From: Bacteroidales bacterium Bact_09
GTDB taxonomy: Bacteria > Bacteroidota > Bacteroidia > Bacteroidales > UBA932
Direction: 5' to 3'
NCBI GenBank assembly: GCA_001603455.1
Contig: LUZA01000059.1
Coordinates: 1 to 58,025 of the forward strand
Length of the DNA stretch: 58,025 nt
The position numbers were made by a program, and so were the translations under genes. Below the pieces are notes generated by a model. The model was not told where the DNA came from. It did not search any database and saw nothing but the letters and a program-made list of their open reading frames with translations. This document shows, piece after piece, positions 8,672-17,225 of this stretch; position 1 is the first letter of the stretch; each line of letters opens with the position of its first letter.

Positions 8672-9437
8672 CATAAGGCAATACCGGCATAAAGAGGTAG
8701 AACTTGAGAGGGTGGAATCGCTCTTGAGGGTGCTTCCCGGAGATGCCATACAGGTGCTCGAAGCCGGGTGCCGGGACGGCTTCATCACCCTCAAACTTGC
8801 CGAAAGATACAAAAGCATCACGGCACTTGATTTGAACATGCCACAGATAAACCATCCTCATGTGCGCTGTATGCAGGGAGATATCACCTCCCTTTCTTTT
8901 CCCGATAAATCCTTTGATCTGGTGATCTGTACCGAGGTGCTGGAGCACATACCGCCCGTTGCACTGAATAAAGCCTGTTCTGAACTTTCAAGGGTCTGCC
9001 GCCGTTATCTGCTTATTGGGGTACCGTACTGCCAGGATTTGCGGGTACATGCTACACGTTGCGTTCATTGCGGCATGATCAACCCCACTACAGGTCACGT
9101 GAATTCATTTAACGAGTTGCGTCTGATGTCACTCTTCGGTAATTTGCCTTACAGAATTGTTGAATATCCCGGAAGGGGTATTTACAAAACCAACCGGATG
9201 TCCTATGCTATTTATAAACGCTTTGGATTCCCCTACGGATCGTATGAACAGGAAGAACCTTGCATAAACTGCGGTAAGACGCTGGAAAGACCGCACCTGC
9301 GATTGCCTGCCCGTTTAATCTGTCTTTTTGCCAAAGGACTGGAATTCCTGCAAAATAAAACAGGGCCCTCAAAGAGCCCTGTCTGGATCCATGTATTATG
9401 GGACTTTACTGAGCAGGATTCATTGAAATATCAATGA
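8664..9437 (+). CDS. Class I SAM-dependent methyltransferase with paired CxxC knuckles
   Basis: Motif I is VLEAGCRDGFITLKLAE (about 32-48), motif II TALDLNMPQI, and the post-motif FPDKSFDLVICTEVLEHIP is typical of small-molecule or glycan methyltransferases of the UbiE/Methyltransf_11 group. Unusually, the C-terminal half carries two cysteine pairs, CVHCG near residue 133 and CINCG near 196, suggesting a structural zinc site. It overlaps the upstream glycosyltransferase by 8 bp, which suggests glycan or lipid modification, but the substrate is unknown. The last 11 codons overlap the 3' end of the convergent M16 protease gene, and that gene's terminator lies inside this coding sequence. Confidence 0.8.
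   Translation: MFDIRQYRHKEVELERVESLLRVLPGDAIQVLEAGCRDGFITLKLAERYKSITALDLNMPQINHPHVRCMQGDITSLSFPDKSFDLVICTEVLEHIPPVALNKACSELSRVCRRYLLIGVPYCQDLRVHATRCVHCGMINPTTGHVNSFNELRLMSLFGNLPYRIVEYPGRGIYKTNRMSYAIYKRFGFPYGSYEQEEPCINCGKTLERPHLRLPARLICLFAKGLEFLQNKTGPSKSPVWIHVLWDFTEQDSLKYQ
9353..9381 (-). terminator. Rho-independent terminator of the M16 protease gene
   Basis: Read on the minus strand, CAGGGC and GCCCTG form a 6-bp GC-rich stem (9381-9376 with 9366-9361), followed directly by TTTTATTTT (9360 down to 9353). It sits 25 nt beyond the protease stop codon and inside the 3' end of the oppositely oriented methyltransferase gene. Confidence 0.75.
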
Positions 9438-12219
9438 AGTTCCCCTGTCCGATGAACCCGGTTATAAATTTCCGGACATTCGCAGGTGTGATTTCTTTGA
9501 CTAGTTGGTCGTAATCTGTGTAAATATCTATATCGTCGCAGTAATAACTGTTCAGTACCTCCAGCCAGAAATTGTTCCTGATAAGGTTTTCCTGTCTGTT
9601 CTTTAGGAAATTCTCCTTTGTCTTGTTCACATATTCCTCTGAAGGACCGTTTTCAACCAGGTTCATCACATCAGCTTCCACGATCTGACGCATCCTTTCC
9701 TGTTTTTCGGTATCTGTGTCGAACATGATCAGGAAAGCGGCATGTTCAACAGGATTCTCGGTAGAAATAGTTTGTACCGAAGCTCCGTATGTGCCGCCTT
9801 CGTCTTCGCGCAGGCTTTTTATATAGGCCTGATCGAGGATGGATTTTACAGCATCCATGTAAACATCATTTTTCAGATTGTATTCCAGATCGGCAGAATA
9901 AACGTTCACAATAGTTGTTTTTGGCGTTTCCATAGCCACTTTGAAATGGTTCTGTACGTTGCCTTTTTGTATGCGGTTGTCGTTCTTGATCCATACCGCC
10001 GGTTTGGTGGCAGCGGGCAGGGAGCCCAGATAAAGTTCCACCAGAGGTTTGAGGTTCGCGGGATCCACATTGCCGACTATAGTGACAACGGCACCGTTCG
10101 CATTGCCAAAGCACAACCTGTAGGCTCTTTCCAGATCTGCCAGCGATACTTTTTCTAATAGTTCGCCCGATACGATCTGACTGCGCGGATTGTCGTTGTA
10201 AAGTGTTTTGAAGATCTCTTTTTGAAGCGCAAAATTGGGGTTTTTTTCCAGGTTGGGGACAATAGCCTTCAACTGGGCCATAGGTGCTTCAAATTCGCTT
10301 TCCACAAAACGCGGTGTAACAATATGTGCATAAACCAGTTCCAGAAGCGTCTGGATATCCTGGGGTGAGGCACTTCCGTTTATTCCCTGGGTGTAACCGC
10401 CAATAAAAGGTCTTGCAGAAGCGATTTTCCCGGTCAGTTTCCGTTTCAGAGCCGTGGCGTTGAAATTGCCTACTCCGTTGCTTTGCACCCATAAAGTGAA
10501 CACATTGTTTTCAACAGAAGGAAGCAGATCCTCGGAAAGGATGGAGAGGCCACCGTCATTTTGCATCGAGAACAAGACTTCATCTTTTTTATGCATTGTG
10601 GGTTTTACGATCACTTTTACTCCGTTGGACAGGGTCCATTCAATACTTTCGAAGGCCCCCGGCTTTTCTTTTATGATCTTCCCCGGAACAATAGCTTCTG
10701 TATTTACAATGGGTTCGTCGGATACTTCTTCCTGGTAAGCCTCGATTTCAATATCTTCCATTTTATTCAACACTTCCATGATATCTTGCTGGGCGGGTAT
10801 GGACAGATCTTTACGGGCAGGACTGGTGAACAGTACTATACGATTTTCCGGGGTGATCACCTGCTGTGCGAGCTGGTTGATCTGATCTATCTGAATAAAA
10901 GGCAGGTATCCTTTGGCCACTTCCAGCTCATAAACGGGATCCAGAATGGGACCGTTGAAAGCGAAGTTGTTAATAATGGCATTGATGAATTCCGAATTCA
11001 TCCGGTCACTGGTATTTTCCGCAGCCTGTTCCAGATGGCGCAGGTAATTGGTTTTGGCACGTTCCAGTTCCGATCCTGTAAATCCATAACGGCGCATCTT
11101 CTCCACTTCTGTCATCAGGGCTTCAAAGGCGGTCAATCCTTCCCCGTCCTTGCTGGCCAATGAAAAGTATGTGGCATCTACAGAAGTTGTTAGCGAAGTG
11201 AACATCAGGTTCGCTCCCAGAAAAGGGGCGTCGGGTTTTTGCGCTATCTCCTGGAACCGGTCGTTCATCATGTGGGAAATGAATGATTTGAACATATCAA
11301 CCATATAGATCATCCCCAGAGACCTCATTTGATTGGGAATCGGTTCCGATTTGATAATAAACACGATACCTGTGGATTGTGCTTCGGGATCGGTCACGAT
11401 GCCGATAATGGGATCATCATTTTCTGGTATGGGGATTACTTTTTTGGGACTGGGAGTGGCTGGTGCCGGAATGTCCTGGAAAAGAGCAATCAGTTTGCTT
11501 TCCACCTGGTCAACATCTATATCGCCAACAACAATGACTGCCTGGTGATCGGGACGATACCAGGTTTCATAGAAGTCAACCAATTCCCGAGCCGGAAACG
11601 TTGATAAGCCTTCAATAGTTCCTATGAGATTGCATTCGGCATACTTGGATCCTTTGTACAGATAGGGGAGGGCGCCTTCGAACATCCTCCATTGAGCTGT
11701 CCTGCGGGTACGCAGTTCTTCTATGATCACTCCGCGTTCCTTGTCTATTTCTACGGGATCATTGGTAACCAAAGCGGCATAATCGTGCATGATCAACAGG
11801 CAGGTGTCCAGTACGCCTTCACGTAACATGGGAATGTTGTTGAGCATATACATGGTTTGTTCCATGCCTGTGCTGGCATTGATATTTCTTCCGAAATTGC
11901 AGCCTATGCTTTCCAGGTAACTGATGAGCATTTTACCAGGAAGGTTTTTGGTACCGTTCAGGGCCATATGTTCCAGAAAGTGCGCCAGACCGGCCTGACG
12001 TTCGTTTTCCTGTATGGCTCCTACGTTGGTGAACAAGTAAAATTCTGCACGTTTTTCTGGTTTGGTATTGTGCCGGATATAATATGTAAGCCCGTTTTCC
12101 AATTTTCCAATCCGGACAGCGGGATCGTTCTTTAACGGCTCCTGAGGATTGGCCATCTGTGCTATGGCAGATATGCCTGCCACAAGCAAGGCGAGTAATG
12201 TGGTTAAATATTTCTTCAT
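9406..12219 (-). CDS. M16-family zinc metallopeptidase (pitrilysin/PqqL-like), exported
   Basis: A 937-residue exported peptidase made of two homologous M16 halves. A signal peptide occupies about residues 1-20 (KKYLTTLLALLVAGISAIAQ). The active N-terminal half carries the inverted zinc motif HxxEH as HFLEH (80-84), with the distal glutamate in ERGVIIEELRTRR. The C-terminal half (from about 520) resembles M16 inactive domains and lacks HxxEH, as is usual. Such proteins in this phylum act in the periplasm on peptides; the substrate is unknown. It is monocistronic: a -7 box precedes it and a strong terminator follows, although its 3' end overlaps the convergent methyltransferase by 32 bp. Confidence 0.9.
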   Translation of the reverse strand: MKKYLTTLLALLVAGISAIAQMANPQEPLKNDPAVRIGKLENGLTYYIRHNTKPEKRAEFYLFTNVGAIQENERQAGLAHFLEHMALNGTKNLPGKMLISYLESIGCNFGRNINASTGMEQTMYMLNNIPMLREGVLDTCLLIMHDYAALVTNDPVEIDKERGVIIEELRTRRTAQWRMFEGALPYLYKGSKYAECNLIGTIEGLSTFPARELVDFYETWYRPDHQAVIVVGDIDVDQVESKLIALFQDIPAPATPSPKKVIPIPENDDPIIGIVTDPEAQSTGIVFIIKSEPIPNQMRSLGMIYMVDMFKSFISHMMNDRFQEIAQKPDAPFLGANLMFTSLTTSVDATYFSLASKDGEGLTAFEALMTEVEKMRRYGFTGSELERAKTNYLRHLEQAAENTSDRMNSEFINAIINNFAFNGPILDPVYELEVAKGYLPFIQIDQINQLAQQVITPENRIVLFTSPARKDLSIPAQQDIMEVLNKMEDIEIEAYQEEVSDEPIVNTEAIVPGKIIKEKPGAFESIEWTLSNGVKVIVKPTMHKKDEVLFSMQNDGGLSILSEDLLPSVENNVFTLWVQSNGVGNFNATALKRKLTGKIASARPFIGGYTQGINGSASPQDIQTLLELVYAHIVTPRFVESEFEAPMAQLKAIVPNLEKNPNFALQKEIFKTLYNDNPRSQIVSGELLEKVSLADLERAYRLCFGNANGAVVTIVGNVDPANLKPLVELYLGSLPAATKPAVWIKNDNRIQKGNVQNHFKVAMETPKTTIVNVYSADLEYNLKNDVYMDAVKSILDQAYIKSLREDEGGTYGASVQTISTENPVEHAAFLIMFDTDTEKQERMRQIVEADVMNLVENGPSEEYVNKTKENFLKNRQENLIRNNFWLEVLNSYYCDDIDIYTDYDQLVKEITPANVRKFITGFIGQGNFIDISMNPAQ

Positions 12220-12252
12220 AGTTAATTAGTTGTGTAATAATCAATAGGAAAG

Positions 12253-12260
12253 CAAAGATA
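12253..12260 (-). promoter_or_regulatory. -7 promoter box for the M16 protease gene
   Basis: TATCTTTG on the minus strand matches TAnnTTTG and leaves a leader of about 30 nt to the ATG at 12219. The remainder of the 110-bp divergent gap has no comparably good box for the C69 peptidase. Confidence 0.45.
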
Positions 12261-12329
12261 ATAAAAAAACGTTGCCGTATCTGTCTTTTTTGTATTTTTA
12301 CAAATTCGACACTTAAAAATGAAATACTA

Positions 12330-14000
12330 ATGATTACCAGAAAAATCCTTATGAGCCTTGCTGCTTTGTGCGTAAGTGCCGGTACGGTTTTGCCGTGTAC
12401 CAATCTAATAGTTACAAAAGGTGCGTCAACAGACGGATCCGTTATGGTCAGTTATTCTGCCGATTCACATCAGTTATACGGAGAATTGTATTTCTGGCCT
12501 GCTGCTGAATGGGCCGAAGGGACCATGCTTAAAATCTATGAATGGGATAGCGGAAAGTTCAAGGGCGAGATTCCACAGGCAAAGCGTACTTATTCTGTTA
12601 CGGGCAATATGAATGAATACCAGTTGCTCATAGGCGAAACCACTTTTGGGGGGAGAAGCGAATTTCGTGACCGGGACGGGATCATGGATTACGGATCTTT
12701 GATCTATGTGGCACTGCAACGCTGCAAAACGGCGCGGGAAGCCATAGTCCTCATGGATGAACTGATGCAGACCTACGGTTATGCATCCAGTGGAGAATCT
12801 TTTACCATTGCAGATCCGGAGGAGGTCTGGATCATGGAAGTGATGGCCAGGGTTCCCAGAATAGTGGAAGGTGTAAATCTGAATAAAGGTGCTGTCTGGG
12901 TAGCCAAAAGGATACCTGACGGATACATTAGCGGTCATGCCAATCAGGCAAGGATCACCAGAATTGATTTCAATGATCCTGATAATTGTCTGTACAGCCC
13001 TGATGTTATTTCACATGCCAGAGATATGGGTTTTTTTTCCGGGAAAGACAAAGATTTCAGTTTTTCCGATGTCTATGCCCCTGTGGATTTCGGGGCTGCC
13101 AGAAGCTGTGATGCCCGCGTATGGGCGTTTTTCAACAGGCATGCCGATGGTATGGACCAATACCTTGATTATGCCATGGGACATAACCTGACCAACAGAA
13201 TGCCCTTGTATGTCAAGCCTAAAGCTAAATTGTCCGTTAAGGATGTGGCTGACATGATGCGTGACCATTTTGAAGGGACTCCCATGGATATGACATGTGA
13301 TATAGGTGCGGGAGGGAATGCGCTGCCATACCGCTGGAGGCCCATGTCGTTTCAGGTGGACGGGAAGAAATACGTGAACGAACGTGCCATTGCCACACAG
13401 CAAACCGGCTGGTGGTATGTGGGGCAGTGCCGGAGTGATTTTCCCCGCGATCTGGGTGGTTTATTTTGGTTTGGCGTGGACGATGCGGGGACTTCTGCCC
13501 TGACGCCCGTTTACAGCATTTCCACAAGAGTTCCCGAATGTATTAAGGAAGGGAACGGAAGCATGCTGGAGTATTCAGAAACTTCGCTGTTCTGGATCGT
13601 CAACCGGGTAACTCAGTTCGCATATCTTCGTTATAACCAGATAGGGACTGAAGTACGCAGCATAGTGGATGCCTGGGAAAACGAAATGATCAAAAAAACA
13701 GCTCAGGTGGACCAGGCGGCCTTGGCTCTTTACCGGCAGGACCCTGCTCTGGCCAGGGAGTTTTTGACGGATTTTACGGTAAACACGGCCCGGAAACTGT
13801 TCAACAAATGGGTAGAGCTGGATAAATACCTTTTAGTAAAATATATTGACGGTAATACTAAACGCCAGGAACCGGACGGGTCTTTTTCCAACAACGGACA
13901 TAACCCGCGCATCCCTGCTTCTCCAAAAAATGAGGGTTATACGCAGAAATGGAAAGAGTCTGTTGTGAAGGACAACGGAAAGATCCTGGAATCAAGATAA
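12330..14000 (+). CDS. C69-family dipeptidase (PepD-like Ntn hydrolase), exported
   Basis: A peptidase of family C69, whose members are N-terminal nucleophile hydrolases that cleave dipeptides after a leader is removed. The hydrophobic leader (about 1-21, ILMSLAALCVSAGTVLP) is followed at once by C23 in PCTNLIVTKGAS; this Cys is the expected nucleophile once exposed, so the leader both exports and activates the enzyme. Other family blocks are the early DGSVMVSYSADSH and IADPEEVWIMEV. At 556 residues it is typical of the exported form in Bacteroidota. It lies 6 bp upstream of the NfeD-type protease gene, likely one operon concerned with envelope proteolysis. Confidence 0.88.
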   Translation: MITRKILMSLAALCVSAGTVLPCTNLIVTKGASTDGSVMVSYSADSHQLYGELYFWPAAEWAEGTMLKIYEWDSGKFKGEIPQAKRTYSVTGNMNEYQLLIGETTFGGRSEFRDRDGIMDYGSLIYVALQRCKTAREAIVLMDELMQTYGYASSGESFTIADPEEVWIMEVMARVPRIVEGVNLNKGAVWVAKRIPDGYISGHANQARITRIDFNDPDNCLYSPDVISHARDMGFFSGKDKDFSFSDVYAPVDFGAARSCDARVWAFFNRHADGMDQYLDYAMGHNLTNRMPLYVKPKAKLSVKDVADMMRDHFEGTPMDMTCDIGAGGNALPYRWRPMSFQVDGKKYVNERAIATQQTGWWYVGQCRSDFPRDLGGLFWFGVDDAGTSALTPVYSISTRVPECIKEGNGSMLEYSETSLFWIVNRVTQFAYLRYNQIGTEVRSIVDAWENEMIKKTAQVDQAALALYRQDPALAREFLTDFTVNTARKLFNKWVELDKYLLVKYIDGNTKRQEPDGSFSNNGHNPRIPASPKNEGYTQKWKESVVKDNGKILESR

Positions 14001-14006
14001 TACGTA

Positions 14007-15308
14007 ATGAAACGATTTTTTCTCCTGCTGCTTATTCTCCTGCCGTTAACGGCCAGGGGGACCGAAACATGCCGGGTCTTTGTCCTAACCATTGACAGTG
14101 AGATCCATGCCAAATCTGCCAGAACCCTGGAAAAGGCGCTCCAGGAAGCTGAGGACTGGAATGCCCAGGTATTCCTGATGCGACTTAACACATTTGGCGG
14201 TGCACTCGATGCGGCGGAGAAAATGCGGACGGCTTTGCTCGAGTCCCCCTTTACCACGGTTGCTTTCATTGACCACCAGGCTGCCTCGGCAGGGGCCCTG
14301 ATATCGCTGGCGTGCGATCTCATATATATGTCGCCCGGATCTACCATCGGGGCAGCCACAGTGGTAAACCAGAAGGGTGAGCCCATGCCCGAGAAGTACC
14401 AGTCGTACATGCGATCGCTTATGCGGGCCACTGCTGAGAAGACGGGGCGGGATACAAAACTGGCAGAACAAATGGTCAACGGAGAGAAGATTGTAAGTCT
14501 AACCACACAGGAGGCTATTGAGGCGGGTTTCAGTCAGGGGCGGGCAGACGGGATCAGTGAGACTTTGGACCTGCTGGGATACAGCGACTGTGAAATACAG
14601 GAATACAAAGAAACATGGCTGGACAAGGTGATCGGTTTTTTTCTGCTGCCGCTAGTTCAGGGATTGCTGCTCATGGGGATGATAGGCGGTGTCTTCTTTG
14701 AGCTGAAAACACCGGGAGTGGGATTTCCCCTGGGACTGGCCATTGTCTGTGCCATTGGATATTTTTCGCCGCTTTTCCTGGAAGGATTGATACAATATTG
14801 GGAAATTGCCGTCATGATGGTTGGAGTCGTTCTGCTGGGACTGGAAATATTTGTAACGCCCGGATTCGGGGTACTGGGTATCCTGGGCATAGTAGCCATG
14901 GCTACAGGATTGACGCTGTCCATGGTCGATAACTGGATCTTTGAATTTAAAGGACCTTTCCCCTGGAACAGGATCCTGGGACCTGTGGCCATCGTAATGG
15001 TCGCATCGCTGGCTTCGATTATTGGTATGTTGTTGTCGGTACACGTGTTATTCCCCACACGTGCGTTTAACTACATCGCACTGCGGACCAATCTGAAAAC
15101 AGAAAATGGTTTTTTGGGTGTGCCTGTCCTCAAAGACATTGCCATTGGACAGGAAGGCATAACATTCACCGATCTGAGACCTGCAGGAAAAGTGACTATT
15201 AACGGTAAATGGGTGGAAGCCCGGGCTGCTGTTGGTTTTATTCCAAAAGACACAACAGTCAAAGTGGTCCGTATAGAAGGAGGCGTTATTTTTGTTGAGA
15301 CTCTATAA
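14007..15308 (+). CDS. NfeD-type membrane-bound ClpP-class serine protease
   Basis: A membrane protease of the NfeD-long type (SppA/ClpP fold plus NfeD domain). A signal peptide spans about 1-18. The protease domain reads LRLNTFGGALDAAEKMRTAL (59-78) and HQAASAGALIS (90-100), with S94 the likely nucleophile, followed by GSTIGAATVV. Residues about 205-350 contain four or five hydrophobic helices (for example GLLLMGMIGGVFFELKTPG and ILGIVAMATGLTLSMV), and the C-terminus from about 365 is a small beta-barrel (OB-fold) NfeD domain, VGQEGITFTDLRPAGKV-like. Relatives cleave or regulate stomatin-like partners; no stomatin gene is adjacent here. Its 3' end overlaps convergent ispG by 23 bp. Confidence 0.87.
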   Translation: MKRFFLLLLILLPLTARGTETCRVFVLTIDSEIHAKSARTLEKALQEAEDWNAQVFLMRLNTFGGALDAAEKMRTALLESPFTTVAFIDHQAASAGALISLACDLIYMSPGSTIGAATVVNQKGEPMPEKYQSYMRSLMRATAEKTGRDTKLAEQMVNGEKIVSLTTQEAIEAGFSQGRADGISETLDLLGYSDCEIQEYKETWLDKVIGFFLLPLVQGLLLMGMIGGVFFELKTPGVGFPLGLAIVCAIGYFSPLFLEGLIQYWEIAVMMVGVVLLGLEIFVTPGFGVLGILGIVAMATGLTLSMVDNWIFEFKGPFPWNRILGPVAIVMVASLASIIGMLLSVHVLFPTRAFNYIALRTNLKTENGFLGVPVLKDIAIGQEGITFTDLRPAGKVTINGKWVEARAAVGFIPKDTTVKVVRIEGGVIFVETL

Positions 15309-16560
15309 GTTCCAGCAGACGCGCTACGGCTTCTTCCTGAGGTATCCCCCGCATGACGGGGGTTTTTCCTTTGTACAGGGTCACTTTGCCTTTCCCTTCC
15401 CCGACGTACCCGTATTGGGCATCAGCCATTTCACCCGGTCCGTTTACTATGCAGCCCATAACGGCTATGGTGCACCCTTTAAGATGTGATGTTGCCTGTT
15501 TTATTGCACGAACGGTTTCTTCCAGGTTAAATTTCGTACGACCGCAACCGGGACAGGAGATATATTCTGGTTTGGCAAATACGCATCGTGTTGCCTGCAA
15601 CAGGTCCATACAAAAGTCCTTCAGTTCTTCTTTTGTGGCAAAGGGAGCCTCTACAAAAGGCAGGGGGAGGGTTTTCCAGTCAATGGTCCCGTCCAGTAAA
15701 CCGGGAGCCCACTTGTAACAGGCACTTACAATCAGCTGATCCCAACCGGTCACCTGTAAATGGTCACCGGTTACCGGCAGGAACATTTTTCCAAAGCGGA
15801 TCTCTTCTTCGGGAGCTTCTGTCAATGAAACGCGGAAGGTATCCCCGATCTCTTCCCGGAGCAGTGTGATAATGCCGGCAGCCGATTTGAGACGACCCTC
15901 ACGCCCGTTGCCCGATTCTGTCACGCCCAGGTGGATGGGATAATTCATCTGCATTTCTTTCATCCGGGCAGCCAGCATCCGGTTGGCCTGCACCATGATC
16001 CGGGTGTTGCTGGATTTGAGGGAAACCACCACATGCGGAAAATCCTGTTCCCAGCAGATGGCGAGGTATTCCATTGCCGCCTGACACATACCCTCCGGAG
16101 AATTTCCGTACGATTCCAGAATATGTGCCGGCAGGGATCCGTGATTGACTCCAATGCGCAAAGCGGTGCCGTGTTCTCGGCATACCTGGAACAATTGGGT
16201 GAGCAAATCCCTTACCTGGGACAAATCTTTGGAGAAATTTCCGGGATTGATGCGCACCTTGTCTGCCACATGGGCAGCCTGGATAGCGGTGGCAGCCGAA
16301 AAATGTACATCGGCCACCAGGGGTATGTCCACTCCGCGTGAACGCAGTTTTTGCTTTATGATTGCCAGGGCTTTTACCTGTGGCGCCCCCTGCGTGGTCA
16401 GCCTGACCAGTTGGGCTCCTTCCCTTGCCACGCGTTCACATTGGGCTACAGAAGCTTCAATATCCAGGGTATCTGTATTGCACATGGTTTGCACACTGAC
16501 GGGATTCCCGCCTCCGATGGTCAGTTTACCAACTTGAACGGTATGTGTTCTCATGATCAT
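15286..16560 (-). CDS. ispG: 4-hydroxy-3-methylbut-2-enyl diphosphate synthase (IspG/GcpE)
   Basis: Catalyses the penultimate step of the MEP isoprenoid pathway using a [4Fe-4S] cluster. The TIM barrel has VQVGKLTIGGGNPVSVQTM, LVADVHFSA (81-89) and KVRINPGNF (101-109). The cluster domain has SCPGCGRT (C336, C339), MGCIVNGPGE (C370, E377) and YGYVGEGKGKV. At 424 residues it is intermediate: the compact enteric form is about 370 and the three-domain form common in this phylum is above 600. Between the barrel (ending about 250) and the cysteines there are only about 85 residues, so the large A* insert is mostly absent. Start: two nearby ATGs (16560, 16554); 16560 gives an ATGA overlap with the upstream gene. 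Confidence 0.9.
   Translation of the reverse strand: MIMRTHTVQVGKLTIGGGNPVSVQTMCNTDTLDIEASVAQCERVAREGAQLVRLTTQGAPQVKALAIIKQKLRSRGVDIPLVADVHFSAATAIQAAHVADKVRINPGNFSKDLSQVRDLLTQLFQVCREHGTALRIGVNHGSLPAHILESYGNSPEGMCQAAMEYLAICWEQDFPHVVVSLKSSNTRIMVQANRMLAARMKEMQMNYPIHLGVTESGNGREGRLKSAAGIITLLREEIGDTFRVSLTEAPEEEIRFGKMFLPVTGDHLQVTGWDQLIVSACYKWAPGLLDGTIDWKTLPLPFVEAPFATKEELKDFCMDLLQATRCVFAKPEYISCPGCGRTKFNLEETVRAIKQATSHLKGCTIAVMGCIVNGPGEMADAQYGYVGEGKGKVTLYKGKTPVMRGIPQEEAVARLLELIESQQK
15346..15367 (+). terminator. Rho-independent terminator of the C69/NfeD unit
   Basis: CCCCCG (15346-15351), a 5-nt loop and CGGGGG (15357-15362) form a perfect 6-bp GC stem followed by TTTTT (15363-15367) on the plus strand, 38 nt past the NfeD stop. 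It lies within the 3' coding part of convergent ispG. Confidence 0.75.
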
Positions 16561-17225
16561 AAATGTATGAAAATACCCACGGTAAAGAGCAATTGATTGG
16601 GATAACCATAGGTATAGTATTCATTGCTGTATAAGGCCGGATTTTCTATCATGGAGAGGGAATAGAGGTAATTTGCCTCTATGTGGAATTCGAAGGGCTT
16701 GAGGACCAGCGCCAGTCCGGCTCCTCCCTGGATACCGTAATCGGCATAGATATGATTGCAGTCGAAAACGACCTGTTTTCCTCCCGGATCATCTGCTGTA
16801 AAATCCACAGCGCTCATCCGGTAGCTGCCAAAACAGCCCAGGTTGATCAACAGGCGCATTTTCCCGAAATCAATATGGAACTGAGAAGTCAGGGGAATAC
16901 GGACTACCTCGTAAATGCGTTTGACATCGGGCGTATCGTATCCCTGCTGCGTATAGGTAAATCCTGTCTGCAATCCAAAATAGGGCATATTTCCCCACAA
17001 GTCATGGTAATAGGTGTACAACACAGAAGCATTCCTGTAGGAGGCGACCATTTTTTGTTTACGGTCAGGATTGAAAGCCACTCCATTGAAAGCATAGCCA
17101 CCCCGGATGCCCACCATGTGCTCCCTGTGGGAAACGGTCTGGGCACCGGCAACCGGTCCTGTCAGTAGCAGTATGGCCAGGATCAGCCAGTTATCTTTTT
17201 TTAGATGGAGCGGTAAGCGTAACAT
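16557..17225 (-). CDS. Outer-membrane beta-barrel protein (PorT-like)
   Basis: A 222-residue exported protein with an N-terminal signal (about 11-28, WLILAILLLTGPVAGAQ) and alternating-hydrophobic strands consistent with an 8-stranded barrel: GIRGGYAFNGV, PYFGLQTGFTYTQQGYD, VRIPLTSQFHIDF, LLINLGCFGSYRM, YGIQGGAGLALVLKPFEFHIEANYLYSL, QLLFTVGIFIHL at the C-terminus. The pattern fits the PorT/outer-membrane-barrel families of Bacteroidota. Function is unknown. It overlaps the upstream lipoprotein gene by 35 bp and the downstream ispG start by ATGA, so the three genes are probably translationally coupled. Confidence 0.75.
   Translation of the reverse strand: MLRLPLHLKKDNWLILAILLLTGPVAGAQTVSHREHMVGIRGGYAFNGVAFNPDRKQKMVASYRNASVLYTYYHDLWGNMPYFGLQTGFTYTQQGYDTPDVKRIYEVVRIPLTSQFHIDFGKMRLLINLGCFGSYRMSAVDFTADDPGGKQVVFDCNHIYADYGIQGGAGLALVLKPFEFHIEANYLYSLSMIENPALYSNEYYTYGYPNQLLFTVGIFIHL

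Noticed and set aside
10561-11163. Open frame of 200 codons on the plus strand
   Set aside because: Antisense shadow of the M16 protease gene; no recognisable motifs.
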